Below, piece after piece: positions 24,669 to 33,780 of a stretch of DNA of 64,000 nucleotides. The translations under genes were made by a program, and so were the position numbers. The notes beneath the pieces are model-generated. The model had not been told where the DNA came from. It did not search any database and was given only the letters and a program-made list of their open reading frames with translations. This DNA comes from Streptomyces sp. NA04227 (GTDB taxonomy: Bacteria > Actinomycetota > Actinomycetes > Streptomycetales > Streptomycetaceae), in contig NZ_CP054918.1 of NCBI RefSeq assembly GCF_013364195.1, positions 6,189,001-6,253,000 of the forward strand, read 5' to 3'. How positions within the stretch are numbered: position 1 is the stretch's first letter; every line of letters starts with the position of its first letter.

Positions 24669-25244
24669 TTACCGGAGTCGGGCCATGAGGGCGTGTTCGA
24701 CGAGGGTGATGAGGGCGGATTTGGCGTCGGCGCGGTGGCGGGCGTCGGTGGTGATGATGGGGGTGTCGGGGCCGATTTGGAGTGCTTCGCGTACTTCGTC
24801 GGGGGTGTAGGGCTGGTGTCCGTCGAAGCCGTTGAGGGCGATGACGAAGGGGAGTCCTGAGTTTTCGAAGTAGTCGACGGCGGGGAAGCAGTCGGCGAGG
24901 CGGCGGGTGTCGACGAGGACGACGGCTCCGATGGCTCCTCGGACGAGGTCGTCCCACATGAACCAGAAGCGGTCCTGTCCGGGGGTGCCGAAGAGGTAGA
25001 GGATGAGGTCCTGGTCGAGGGTGATGCGGCCGAAGTCCATGGCGACGGTGGTGGTGGACTTGTCGCCGGTGTGGGTGAGGTCGTCGATTCCGGCTGAGGC
25101 GGAGGTCATGACGGCCTCGGTGCGCAGCGGGTTGATCTCCGAGACCGCGCCGACGAACGTGGTCTTGCCCACGCCGAAGCCACCCGCGACCACGATCTTC
25201 GCGGAGGTCGTCGAGCGACCCTGATCAGAGCTTGCGAAGTCCAC
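24669..25244 (-). CDS. cvnD: Conservon Ras/Rab-like GTP-binding protein (second copy)
   Basis: This 191-residue GTPase has the same P-loop AGGFGVGKTTFVG, GTPGQDRF and ALNGFD motifs as the copy at 19249. After the first 14 or so residues the two proteins are identical. It starts at GTG 25244, overlapping the cvnC end (25225) by 20 bases, as in the first copy. The identity at silent sites means the two GTPases should be interchangeable for their partners, which differ much more (CvnC N-terminus, CvnA sensory and tail regions). Confidence 0.93.
   Translation of the reverse strand: MDFASSDQGRSTTSAKIVVAGGFGVGKTTFVGAVSEINPLRTEAVMTSASAGIDDLTHTGDKSTTTVAMDFGRITLDQDLILYLFGTPGQDRFWFMWDDLVRGAIGAVVLVDTRRLADCFPAVDYFENSGLPFVIALNGFDGHQPYTPDEVREALQIGPDTPIITTDARHRADAKSALITLVEHALMARLR
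24670..25203 (-). repeat. 534-bp perfect repeat, copy 2 (cvnD)
   Basis: This is identical at every base to 19250-19783. See that entry for its borders. Confidence 0.97.
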
Positions 25245-25632
25245 TGAGCACCCTTTCGAGCAGTGTCACGTCAGGCTGGCCACCGGCGTTCTCGTCGCCG
25301 CCGGGCTGGTGAATGGCGACAAGTCCCGCCTCCGCCAGGTCGGCCACCAGGATGCGGGCCACCCCCAGCGGCATCGAGAGCAGCGCCGAGACCTCGGCCA
25401 CGGACTTCACTTCGCGGCACAGGTGGCATATGCGCTGGTGCTCCGGGAGGAGTCCCATCAGCTGGGCCGGGTCGGCCGTGGTGCTGACCAGTGCCTCGAT
25501 GGCGAGCTGGTAACGCGGCCGGGTCCGGCCGCCGGTCATCGCGTACGGACGTACCAGCGGCTGGTCGCCCTCAAATCCGTACAGATCTTGTTGAGCTCCG
25601 TACGGATCGTGAGAGGCGGTGGGCGGGGTCAT
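25225..25632 (-). CDS. cvnC: Conservon DUF742 protein (second copy)
   Basis: This 135-residue DUF742 protein starts at ATG 25632 with GGAGG eight bases upstream. It has a short lead and then LVRPYAMTGGRTRPRYQLAIEALV, a LLPEHQRICHLCREVKSVAEVSALLSMPLGVARI core and the same LLERVLSGLRKL end as the first copy. The CxxC (HLCRE preceded by ICHLC) is conserved in both. The last roughly 115 bases are almost identical to the first copy, continuing the conversion tract of cvnD, while the upstream part has diverged. Confidence 0.92.
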   Translation of the reverse strand: MTPPTASHDPYGAQQDLYGFEGDQPLVRPYAMTGGRTRPRYQLAIEALVSTTADPAQLMGLLPEHQRICHLCREVKSVAEVSALLSMPLGVARILVADLAEAGLVAIHQPGGDENAGGQPDVTLLERVLSGLRKL

Positions 25633-25794
25633 GTTGGGTCCTCCGGGCGGGACAGCAAGAGGTCAGCGTGCCGTCTGACAGAGCCGGTGGGGGTGCGTTT
25701 GGCGGCCGGACGGTGGGACGGTCGGTCATTTCGTACGGTCGTGACACATCGAGCAACGAGTAGCGGTGGACAGGGAGTGGGGGATCCCTCTCGG

Positions 25795-26217
25795 TCAGTG
25801 CAGCAGGCTCCCCTGGAGTTCCGCGCGCAGGTCCGGGGTCAGGACGTTCCCGGCGCGGTCGACGAGCAGTGCCATCTCGTATCCCACCAGGCCGATGTCA
25901 CATTCGGGGTGGGCGAGGACGGCCAGCGAGGAACCGTCCGAGATCGACATGATGAACAGAAAGCCGCGTTCCATCTCGACCACGGTCTGGTTCACCGGAC
26001 CGCCCTCGAAGATGCGCGAGGCACCCGCGGTCAGCGAGGTCAGTCCGGAGGCGACGGCCGCGAGCTGATCGGCGCGGTCGCGCGGAAAGCCCTCGGACAT
26101 GGCCAGAAGCAGCCCGTCGGCGGACACGACGACGGTGTGGGACACCCCTGGGGTGTTGTCCACGAAGTTGGTGATCAACCAGTTCAGATTCTGTGCAGCC
26201 TGGCTCATCGGGCTCAA
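25795..26217 (-). CDS. cvnB: Conservon roadblock/LC7 protein (second copy)
   Basis: This 140-residue roadblock/LC7 protein is very close to the first copy (SHTVVVSADGLLLAMSEGFPRDRADQLAAVASGLTSLTAGASRIFEGG is shared in pieces). I choose TTG at 26217, which directly abuts the cvnA stop (TAG then TTG) and has AGGAG six bases upstream. The ATG at 26208 is the alternative. The equivalent GTG in the other conservon supports this. The 162-bp gap to cvnC is larger than in the first copy (91 bp). Confidence 0.92.
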   Translation of the reverse strand: MSPMSQAAQNLNWLITNFVDNTPGVSHTVVVSADGLLLAMSEGFPRDRADQLAAVASGLTSLTAGASRIFEGGPVNQTVVEMERGFLFIMSISDGSSLAVLAHPECDIGLVGYEMALLVDRAGNVLTPDLRAELQGSLLH

Positions 26218-29200
26218 CTAACGCTCCTGCTGGTGAGTGGGGCGCGGAACACTGTCGGTCGACGGACCGTTTCCGGCGCGGCGACCCTGTTGGATGCCCC
26301 GGCGGAGATTGGTCAGCCGCCCACGCACCTCGTCCGGTGCACGGGAAACTTGGGGACCTGCTGCCTGCGATTGCTGGGATTCTGCGGTGCCGGGTACGAG
26401 ATTGGCACGGGGAACCCGCCGCGGGAGGCCGGAATTGGTTACTCCGCCTGCGGAGGGCTGCCTTATTCGCTCGGCCTGGCGCACGAGTTCGTCGTTGGGC
26501 GAGGCCCGCCAGCCCGGACGGCCGGGCTCGGCGGGACGCTGCGGACCGCCGGGGGCGCCGCCCTGCTCGCCGGGTCCCGAGGGTCCCGCGAACTCGCCGA
26601 GCTCGTCGCCGGGGTACTGCGGGCGCTGCGGCTGTGCGGGCTGCTCGGGCCGGCGGGCGTCCGGCCGCGGGCCGGCGGGGCGATTGCCCAGCGGCCCGTT
26701 CTGCGGACGGCCCGGGTAGGGCTGCTGGGGCTCACGCGGGGCGTCATGAGCGGACGGCTCACGGGTCTCGGCGGGCTGCTGGGCCTCGGCGGCCTGCTGG
26801 TTGCGGAACCAGGTGGTTTCCAGCGTGTCGTAGAGCGGGGTACGGCCGTCGCCCGGACCCGAGGCCGGGGGCAGCGCCTCCGGCTCGCTGCGGCGCGGGG
26901 CCGCGGGGGAGGGCGGCAGCACGCCGCCCGGACGCTGCGCGGGCGGGCGCGGTGCCTCGTAACGGCCGTTGTCCTGACCGGAGTTCGGCCGCGGGAAGGA
27001 GTCGGTGTCCTGGCCGTCGTACGCGCGCTCGGAGCCGTCCGCACCAAAGGCGCCGTCGGGTATCCGGTGCGCGCCGGTGTCCTCGGGGCCGCGCGAGCCG
27101 TGGGCCGGGAACCGGTGGGCGCCGGTGTCGCCGGCGTTGTCGGGGTCGTACGCGTCACGCGGGGGCAGCCGGTGGGAGCCGGTGTCCTCGTGCCGCGGGG
27201 CGGTGGGACGCGGGAAGGAGCCGGTCGACTCCGGGCCGCGCGGCGCGGGGCCGCGCTCGTCACGGGCGGGCGGTGCCGCGAACTGGCCGGTGTCGGACGG
27301 GTCCTGGCCGCCCTGCGGACGCCCGCCGAAGACGTCGGAGCGCATGTACGGACCCGCGTTGGGCTGCGGCGGGCCGGAGTTCGGCCGCCCCGGTCCGCCG
27401 CTCGCGGGCGGCGGACCGTCCAGCGCGGGCCGGGCGAACTGCCCGGTGGAACCGGGGCCTTCGGCCTGCACGCGCGGGAACTCGCCGGTGGAACCGGGGC
27501 CGTTGACGTCGGGGCGCGGGAACTCCCCAGTGGAATCAGGGCCGTTCAGCGCGGGCCGGGCGAACTCGCCCGTGGCGCCGGGACCTTGGCGGTCGTCGAC
27601 CTTCGGGAGCTGCGCCGTGGCGTCCGGCTCCTCGTGGCCGCGCGGACCGTCCTGGCCCGAACGGCCGCCGCCGGTACGGGAGTTGTTCGGGTCCTCGGCG
27701 TTCCAGGCCGGGCTCGCGGCACGCGGGCCGCCCGGCAGCTCGGCACGCGGACCGCCGGGGGGCGGCAACTGCGGCCGACGGGAGCCGTCGTCGCGGGTCT
27801 CCTCGCCCCGGCGCGGACCGGGCACACCGGGCCCGGGGGACTGGAGACCGGAAGGTACGGGAGCGGAGGGACGCGAGGGCAGCGGCGGAACCGGAGCGCC
27901 CGGCGCGGCACCCGAGCCCTGCGGACGCGGGGCGCCCGGACGCGAGCCGGAGGCGCCGGCGTCCCGGGAGGGCAGTGCGGCGCGGGGTCCGGAACCGGAC
28001 ACCTGGCCGCGCTTGGGCAGTGCGCCCATCCGGCTGGTGCCCGGGCCCGACTGCGAGGGCCCCTGGCCGGGGGTGTTCCGGCTGCCCGGACCGCTCTGGT
28101 TGCCCTGGGCGATCTGCGGGGTCTGGTTGCCGGGACCCGACTTCTGGGCGACCGCGCTGCGACGGCCCGCCGCGGCCTGGGCCACGGCCGAACCACCGCT
28201 GCTCGCACCGGACTTGCCGGGCTTCGCGGGCATCTTGCGACCGCCCTGGGCCACGTCGACCGGCAGCATGACGAGTGCCGTCGTACCGCCCGAGTCGGAG
28301 GGCCGCAGCTGGATGCGGATGCCGTGGCGCTGCGAGAGGCGGCCGACCACGAACAGGCCCATGCGGCGGGAGACGGAGACGTCCACGGTGGGCGGCGAGG
28401 CGAGCCGCTCGTTGATCGCGGACAGGTCCTCGGGCGACAGACCGATACCGGTGTCGTGGATCTCGATCAGCACCCGGCCGTCGGGCAGCGCGTGACCGGT
28501 GACCTTGACCTTGGTCTGCGGCGAGGAGAACGAGGTGGCGTTCTCCAGCAGCTCGGCGAGCAGGTGGACGAGGTCGTTGACGACGCGGCCCGCGACCTCG
28601 GTGGCCGGTACCGCGGACAGCTCGATGCGCTCGTACTGCTCCACCTCGGAGGCCGCGGCGCGCAGCACGTCGACCAGCGGGACGGGCCGGGTCCAGCGTC
28701 GGCCCGGCTCCTCACCGGCGAGGACGAGGAGGTTCTCGCCGTTACGGCGCATACGGGTCGCGAGGTGGTCCAGCTTGAACAGCGAGGACAGCTGGTCCGG
28801 GTCGGCCTCGCGGGACTCCAGCTCCGAGATCAGCGAGAGCTGGCGCTGGATGAGGCCCTGGCTGCGGCGCGAGAGGTTGGTGAACATCGCGTTGACGTTG
28901 CCCCGGAGCAGGGCCTGCTCGGCGGCGAGGCGGACCGCCTCGCGGTGCACGTCGTCGAAGGCCGAGGCCACCTTGCCGATCTCGTCGCGCGAGTGCACAC
29001 CCACCGACTGCACGGAGGTGTCCACGTCCTGCGGGTCGGCCTCGGAGAGCTGCTTGACCAGCTCGGGCAGCCGGTCCTGGGCGACCTTGGTGGCGGTGTC
29101 CTGGAGGCGGCGCAGCGAGCGGATCATGGAGCGGGCCACCACGAAGGCGCCGACCAGCGAGACACCGAGCACCAGGAACACCAGCACACCGCTGATGATC

Positions 29201-30378
29201 GCTTCTCGCTCGGACTCGTTGCGCAGCTCGCGGGCCTGCTGCTCCATCTTGCCGAGCAGGGTCAGCTCGATCTTGGACATCTGCTCGATCTTGGCGGTGT
29301 CCGAGTCGACCCAGTCCTTGTAGGAGCGCTTGTCCTCCTGGCGGATGCCCTCGTCCTGGGTCAGGACGCGCTCCGCGTAGGTGTCCGCTTCCTTGATGGT
29401 CGGGTTGCCGCGCTCGATCGGGGTGAGCAGTTCGTCGGGGTTCTCGTTCTTGGACAACTGGCGGAACGAGTTGAGTTCGTCCCGCTGGTTGTTGTACGCC
29501 GCCTCGCCGTACTGCCGGTCGGTCTCGGAGAGCTTGCCGGTCTCGCGGTTGTTGGCGGGCAGGGCCGCCGCGATGATCGCGCGCTGGATCGACGCGTACT
29601 CCTTGGCCGAGGAGAAGGCGGCCAGGGCGCGGGTGCGCTGAATCATCTCCGGGTTGCTGGTGGCCTGCGCCATGTCCTGCGAGAGGCCGAGCAGTTGCTC
29701 GATCAGGCGGCTGTACGCCTCGACCGTTTGCGAGGAGTTGTCGGGGTTGGCGAAGGCGGCCTGGCGGATGCTGCTGAGCCGATTGAGCTGTTCGACGATA
29801 CGGACCACGTTGTCGCGGATGCCGTCGAGGCTGGCGGTGTCGTTGCTGTCCTCGATCTGGTGGGTGGCCTCCATGAAGGCCTGGCGCTCGCGGTCCGTGG
29901 TGTCGCGGGGGCCCTTGACGTCGAAGTCGCTGCCCTTGCCGCCGTTGGACAGCGGGCCCGCCGACAGGTCCCGTTCCTTCTGCAGCGCGCTGGCCAGCTC
30001 GGTGGCCTGCTTGGTCATCTCGGTGAGCAGCCGCATGTTGTCCAGCTGCTCGATGTCGTTCATCGACTGGTTGATGCGCATCCCGCCGAGGGTCGTCGCG
30101 GCGACGACGGGCAGGGCGAGCAGGGACACCAGGCGGGTGGAGATGCGCCAGTTCCGCAGCAGGAGGCGGTTGCCGGGCCCGGCCGGGGCGGTGGCGGTCG
30201 CGCTCTCGGCGGACTTGCCCCCGGAGGCGGCGGACGTGGTCGTGGTGGTCGGCTTGTGGGCGTGCTGGACCGAGGAATCGCGGTCGCTCGCGCTGCGCTC
30301 CGGCTGCGCCGCAGCTTCCTTCTGGGCCTGGCGGCTCGGCGCGGACCCCGAGCCATCCCTCTTGAAACGTCCCTGCAC
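26218..30378 (-). CDS. cvnA: Conservon sensor kinase-like membrane protein (second copy)
   Basis: The product (1386 aa from GTG 30378, start MQGRFKRDG) has a disordered N-terminus, membrane helix about 80-99, extracellular NIT-like domain (about 105-390) and second helix about 394-415. HAMP, His538 in KLDHLATRMRRN and a GHKL ATPase (HLLAELLENATSF about 605-617, IHDTGIGL about 640-647) follow. About 600 residues of Pro/Gly/Arg-rich linker come next, with ten or so (D/S)TG(E/Q/S/A)F-type repeats. A C-terminal GLPRRVPRANL...VRGRLTNLRRGIQ tail matches the first copy. Longer upstream codons are dropped because they lack the family start. It likely corresponds to the S. coelicolor cvn1 sensor. Confidence 0.92.
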   Translation of the reverse strand: MQGRFKRDGSGSAPSRQAQKEAAAQPERSASDRDSSVQHAHKPTTTTTSAASGGKSAESATATAPAGPGNRLLLRNWRISTRLVSLLALPVVAATTLGGMRINQSMNDIEQLDNMRLLTEMTKQATELASALQKERDLSAGPLSNGGKGSDFDVKGPRDTTDRERQAFMEATHQIEDSNDTASLDGIRDNVVRIVEQLNRLSSIRQAAFANPDNSSQTVEAYSRLIEQLLGLSQDMAQATSNPEMIQRTRALAAFSSAKEYASIQRAIIAAALPANNRETGKLSETDRQYGEAAYNNQRDELNSFRQLSKNENPDELLTPIERGNPTIKEADTYAERVLTQDEGIRQEDKRSYKDWVDSDTAKIEQMSKIELTLLGKMEQQARELRNESEREAIISGVLVFLVLGVSLVGAFVVARSMIRSLRRLQDTATKVAQDRLPELVKQLSEADPQDVDTSVQSVGVHSRDEIGKVASAFDDVHREAVRLAAEQALLRGNVNAMFTNLSRRSQGLIQRQLSLISELESREADPDQLSSLFKLDHLATRMRRNGENLLVLAGEEPGRRWTRPVPLVDVLRAAASEVEQYERIELSAVPATEVAGRVVNDLVHLLAELLENATSFSSPQTKVKVTGHALPDGRVLIEIHDTGIGLSPEDLSAINERLASPPTVDVSVSRRMGLFVVGRLSQRHGIRIQLRPSDSGGTTALVMLPVDVAQGGRKMPAKPGKSGASSGGSAVAQAAAGRRSAVAQKSGPGNQTPQIAQGNQSGPGSRNTPGQGPSQSGPGTSRMGALPKRGQVSGSGPRAALPSRDAGASGSRPGAPRPQGSGAAPGAPVPPLPSRPSAPVPSGLQSPGPGVPGPRRGEETRDDGSRRPQLPPPGGPRAELPGGPRAASPAWNAEDPNNSRTGGGRSGQDGPRGHEEPDATAQLPKVDDRQGPGATGEFARPALNGPDSTGEFPRPDVNGPGSTGEFPRVQAEGPGSTGQFARPALDGPPPASGGPGRPNSGPPQPNAGPYMRSDVFGGRPQGGQDPSDTGQFAAPPARDERGPAPRGPESTGSFPRPTAPRHEDTGSHRLPPRDAYDPDNAGDTGAHRFPAHGSRGPEDTGAHRIPDGAFGADGSERAYDGQDTDSFPRPNSGQDNGRYEAPRPPAQRPGGVLPPSPAAPRRSEPEALPPASGPGDGRTPLYDTLETTWFRNQQAAEAQQPAETREPSAHDAPREPQQPYPGRPQNGPLGNRPAGPRPDARRPEQPAQPQRPQYPGDELGEFAGPSGPGEQGGAPGGPQRPAEPGRPGWRASPNDELVRQAERIRQPSAGGVTNSGLPRRVPRANLVPGTAESQQSQAAGPQVSRAPDEVRGRLTNLRRGIQQGRRAGNGPSTDSVPRPTHQQER
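26990..27590 (-). repeat. (D/S)TG(E/Q)F-type repeat tract in CvnA
   Basis: Within the cvnA linker the coded motif STGEFPRP or a variant occurs about ten times: ATGEFARP, STGEFPRP, STGEFPR, STGQFARP, DTGQFAAP, STGSFPRP, DTGSHRLP, DTGAHRFP, DTGAHRIP and DTDSFPRP. Spacing is irregular (about 15-45 residues). The first four units at 27419-27590 are also repeats at the DNA level. Confidence 0.8.
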
Positions 30379-30959
30379 TAGCGTCGCAACCTCTGGACCA
30401 GGCGCCCTGCCGTTGTACGGCGGGACGATGACGGCGTCGTCGGGGCGCCGGGGCGCCCCGGGCGGTCGGTGTGACCGGCCCCTTGTTCCCCCTTCCCGCT
30501 GCCTCCCGGCGCCTGCTTCGTGCGCGCGAGTGCGCCGGGTCGGACCCGCGGCGGTCCCGGGAATTCCAGCACAGTGCTCGATCTCCAACAAGGCCCGCAA
30601 GTCAGCCGGTGGCTGTTGTGACACGGAGTGAGAGTGGGATCACCAACTGTGGGAGGCGATTGGGGTCAGGGTGGGCAATCAGGACAAAAAATGCCGAGAG
30701 GCACCCCTGTCCCAGTCGGGATGATCAGAGGCGAAATCTGCCTGTACGTTGGCAATTGCCGGTTTCGGTAACGCGCATTGATCACCCCGTCTGCCCCGAT
30801 ATGCCCGATGTCTGGTGAGCAAAATCACAGGCCCTGGACTGACTGCTCTCGGTGCCGATCGGGCACGGAATGTTTAGCCTGACGCTTTACAGGGATGGCA
30901 AATCCGACAACCCGCGCCCCCGCGGCGGCCGATGACGGCCGGTGCTCGGGGGCGCCGTG
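30379..30959. other. Long divergent regulatory region upstream of cvnA
   Basis: This 581-bp gene-free stretch serves the minus-strand cvnA operon and the plus-strand gene at 30960. It contains the palindrome GGCAATTGCC (30751-30760) and the near-palindrome GTGCCGATCGGGCAC (30852-30866). An A-run lies at 30684-30689. Local GC is clearly lower between 30640 and 30900. No promoter hexamers are clear enough to list and no CDS is supported. Confidence 0.5.
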
Positions 30960-31184
30960 ATGACAGGGCCGAAACGGCAGATGACGACCACGAAGACGGT
31001 GAACCCGGTGAAGATGTTCCGCAACATCGCCAACCCGCGGCGCACCACCCTCGCCCACCTCGACGACGCCGGAACCCTCCAGGTCTCCGAGCAGCCGGAG
31101 CACTCCGTCGAACTGCCCACCCAGACCGCCAACCCCCGGCGCACCATCCTGATGACCGTCCCGGAGACCGCGCCGGTCGCCTGA
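30960..31184 (+). CDS. Small protein with a duplicated ANPRRT motif (74 aa)
   Basis: ATG at 30960 (alternative ATG at 30981, coding MTTTKTVNPV) gives a short polar protein. It has two copies of an ANPRRT box: NIANPRRTTLAHLDD and, 31 residues later, QTANPRRTILMTVPE. Between them is SEQPEHSVELPT. There is no membrane helix or signal. I do not recognise a named family. The exact internal duplication and intact frame support a real gene. It is divergent from the second conservon and just ahead of the FAH-family gene, from which it is separated by hairpins. Confidence 0.65.
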   Translation: MTGPKRQMTTTKTVNPVKMFRNIANPRRTTLAHLDDAGTLQVSEQPEHSVELPTQTANPRRTILMTVPETAPVA

Positions 31185-31242
31185 GTTCCGGCGGGCTCTC
31201 CCGCCGAGGGTGCGGCCACGGGCGCACCCGCCCCACAGTCAT

Positions 31243-31288
31243 CGCCGCCGGGCCCTCACGCGATGCGTTCGCGTCGGGGCCCGGCGGT
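31243..31288 (+). terminator. Hairpin terminator after the 74-aa gene
   Basis: CGCCGGGCCC (31245-31254) pairs with GGGCCCGGCG (31277-31286), with inner pairing of ACGCG and CGCGT. A smaller hairpin CGGCGGG/CCCGCCG lies at 31189-31206 just after the stop. Confidence 0.55.
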
Positions 31289-31393
31289 GTCGCGCCCGCC
31301 CTCGGCGGTAATGGGCCCGAAGACCCCTGGCCGGAGCGTTAGCCTGGAGCGTCAGACTCCGGCCAGCGGAAGCAGAGGGGCACAGGCACTCCC

Positions 31394-32170
31394 GTGCGCA
31401 TCGCCAGGTTCTCCATCGACGGCAACGTCGCGTTCGGCGCGGTCGAGGGCTCCGCCCCCGACGAGCTCGTCCTCGACATCATCAAGGGCATTCCGTTCGC
31501 GGACTTCGAGCTCTCCGGCACCAAGGTCCCGCTGAGCAAGGTGCGGCTACTGCCCCCCGTGCTGCCGAACAAGGTCGTCGCGTACGGCCGCAACTACGCC
31601 GCGCACGCGCGCGAGATGGGCGGCGAGGTCCCCGAGGTGCCGTTCGCCTTCTTCAAGCCGTCCACCTCGGTGATCGGCAGCGGCGACGCGATCCAGTACC
31701 CGTCCTTCAGCCAGGAACTGCACCACGAGGCCGAACTCGCCGTCGTCATCGGCCGGATGTGCCGTGAGGTGCCGCGTTCCCGGGTCAAGGACGTGATCCT
31801 CGGCTACACCTGCGCCAACGACGTCACCGCGCGCGACGTCCAGCGCACCGAGAAGCAGTGGGCCAGGGCCAAGGGCTTCGACACCTCCTGCCCGCTCGGC
31901 CCCTGGGTGGAGACCGAGCTGGACCCCTCGGACCTGACCATCCAGTGCACCGTCAACGGCGCCCAGCGCCAGCTCGGCAGCACCGCCCAGATGATCCACT
32001 CCGTCGAGGAGCTGGTCGTCAACATCTCCGAGGCCATGACGCTGCTCCCGGGCGACGTCATCCTCACGGGCACCCCGGAAGGGGTCGGCCCGCTCAGTGT
32101 CGGCGACGAGGTCGCCGTCACCATCGAAGGCATCGGCACTCTCACCAACAAGGTGATCAAGCGTGGCTAA
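31394..32170 (+). CDS. Fumarylacetoacetate hydrolase (FAH) family protein
   Basis: GTG at 31394 gives a 258-residue protein of FAH fold. Core signs are [31 protein letters not shown], the metal-binding acidic set in [11 protein letters not shown] (two Glu) and CANDVTARD (Asp), [17 protein letters not shown], and [26 protein letters not shown]. Family members hydrolyse or decarboxylate oxo-acids (acylpyruvases, HHD hydratases). The actual substrate is not readable from sequence. It overlaps gltX by 8 bases, so the pair is one operon. Pairing of an FAH gene with gltX is a Streptomyces habit that I cannot explain by pathway. Confidence 0.92.
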   Translation: MRIARFSIDGNVAFGAVEGSAPDELVLDIIKGIPFADFELSGTKVPLSKVRLLPPVLPNKVVAYGRNYAAHAREMGGEVPEVPFAFFKPSTSVIGSGDAIQYPSFSQELHHEAELAVVIGRMCREVPRSRVKDVILGYTCANDVTARDVQRTEKQWARAKGFDTSCPLGPWVETELDPSDLTIQCTVNGAQRQLGSTAQMIHSVEELVVNISEAMTLLPGDVILTGTPEGVGPLSVGDEVAVTIEGIGTLTNKVIKRG

Positions 32171-33641
32171 CTCCCCTGTTCGCGTACGGTTCTGTCCCTC
32201 CCCGACCGGCAACCCCCATGTCGGCCTGGTCCGTACCGCCCTGTTCAACTGGGCCTTCGCCCGGCACCACCAGGGCACCTTCGTCTTCCGTATCGAGGAC
32301 ACCGACGCGGCCCGCGACTCCGAGGAGTCCTACGAGCAGCTCCTGGACGCGATGCGCTGGCTCGGCTTCGACTGGCAGGAGGGCCCCGAGATCGGCGGCC
32401 CGCACGCGCCGTACCGCCAGTCCCAGCGGATGGACCTCTACAAGGACATCGCGAACAGGCTGGTCGAGGGCGGCTACGCCTACCCGTGCTACTGCACCAC
32501 CGAAGAGCTCGACAACCGCCGCGAGGCCGCCCGCGCCGCCGGCCGCCCCTCCGGCTACGACGGCACCTGCCGCGAGCTGACCGCCGAGCAGAAGGCCGCC
32601 TACGAGGCCGAGGGCCGCAGCGCGGTCATCCGCTTCCGGATGCCCGACGAGCCGATCACCTTCACCGACCTGGTGCGCGGCGAGCTGACCTTCACCCCGG
32701 AGAACGTCCCGGACTACGGCATCGTGCGCGCCAACGGCGCCCCGCTGTACACGCTGGTCAACCCGGTCGACGACGCCTTGATGGAGATCACTCACGTGCT
32801 GCGCGGCGAGGACCTGCTGTCCTCCACACCGCGGCAGATCGCGCTCTACAAGGCGCTGATCGAGCTGGGCGTCGCGAAGGACATCCCGCTCTTCGGACAC
32901 CTGCCGTACGTGATGGGTGAGGGCAACAAGAAGCTCTCCAAGCGCGACCCGCAGGCCTCGCTGAACCTCTACCGCGAGCGCGGCTTCCTGCCCGAGGGAC
33001 TGCTCAACTACCTTTCCCTGCTGGGCTGGTCGCTCTCCGCCGACCGCGACATCTTCTCCATCGAGGAGATGGTGGCCGCCTTCGACATCGCGGACGTGAA
33101 CCCCAACCCCGCCCGGTTCGACCTGAAGAAGGCCGAGTCGATCAACGGCGACCACATCCGCATGCTCGACGTGAAGGACTTCACCGCGGCCTGCGCGCCC
33201 TGGCTGAAGGCTCCCTTCGCGCCCTGGGCGCCGGAGGACTTCGACCAGCAGACCTTCGAGGCCATCGCGCCGCACGCGCAGACCCGCCTCCCGGTGCTCT
33301 CGGAGATCACCCAGAACGTCGACTTCCTCTTCCTGCCCGAGCCGGTCGAGGACGAGGCCTCCTGGACCAAGGCCATGAAGGAGGGCTCGGACGCGCTGCT
33401 TCGCACCGCCCGCGCCAAGCTGGAGGACGCGGACTGGAACAGCGCCGAGTCCCTGAAGGCCGCGGTGCTCGCCGCGGGCGAGGAGCACGGCCTCAAGCTC
33501 GGCAAGGCGCAGGCCCCGGTCCGCGTCGCGGTCACCGGCCGTACGGTCGGCCTCCCCCTGTTCGAGTCCCTGGAGATCCTCGGCAAGGAGCGCACGCTGC
33601 GCCGCATCGACGCGGCCCTGGCCAAGCTCACCGCCAACTGA
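32163..33641 (+). CDS. gltX: Glutamyl-tRNA synthetase
   Basis: The 492-residue class I synthetase loads glutamate onto tRNA-Glu. In bacteria lacking GlnRS it also loads tRNA-Gln for later amidation by GatCAB. The ATP site is seen as [13 protein letters not shown] (HIGH-like, residues 8-20) and KKLSKRD (KMSKS-like). [16 protein letters not shown] and [15 protein letters not shown] are also typical. The GTG at 32163 overlaps the FAH gene. Five tRNA genes for Glu and Gln lie 1.1 kb downstream, so enzyme and substrates are neighbours. Confidence 0.97.
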   Translation: MANSPVRVRFCPSPTGNPHVGLVRTALFNWAFARHHQGTFVFRIEDTDAARDSEESYEQLLDAMRWLGFDWQEGPEIGGPHAPYRQSQRMDLYKDIANRLVEGGYAYPCYCTTEELDNRREAARAAGRPSGYDGTCRELTAEQKAAYEAEGRSAVIRFRMPDEPITFTDLVRGELTFTPENVPDYGIVRANGAPLYTLVNPVDDALMEITHVLRGEDLLSSTPRQIALYKALIELGVAKDIPLFGHLPYVMGEGNKKLSKRDPQASLNLYRERGFLPEGLLNYLSLLGWSLSADRDIFSIEEMVAAFDIADVNPNPARFDLKKAESINGDHIRMLDVKDFTAACAPWLKAPFAPWAPEDFDQQTFEAIAPHAQTRLPVLSEITQNVDFLFLPEPVEDEASWTKAMKEGSDALLRTARAKLEDADWNSAESLKAAVLAAGEEHGLKLGKAQAPVRVAVTGRTVGLPLFESLEILGKERTLRRIDAALAKLTAN

Positions 33642-33646
33642 TCCGG

Positions 33647-33706
33647 CCCGTACGGGAGTTGGCTTCCGTACGGGGGAGGGGCGCCGTCCGTTCGCGGGCG
33701 GCGCCC
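33647..33706 (+). terminator. Double hairpin terminator after gltX
   Basis: A first hairpin with CCCGTACGG and CCGTACGGG is followed by a second of 12 bp with TTCG loop (33679-33690 with 33695-33706, one T-G pair). The second ends in CTTCGCC. Confidence 0.75.
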
Positions 33707-33780
33707 TTCGCCGTTGCCGCTCGCCGGCGCAAGCCGGTCCGCCCTGTCGGACCGCACGGCGCGGGCGATAGCGTCGGGGC

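Noticed and set aside
25309..30381. A 1690-codon open frame on the plus strand opposite the second conservon
   Set aside because: It is antisense to cvnC, cvnB and cvnA, has the Val/Gly/Arg composition of a high-GC shadow frame and shows no motif. The minus-strand genes are certain.
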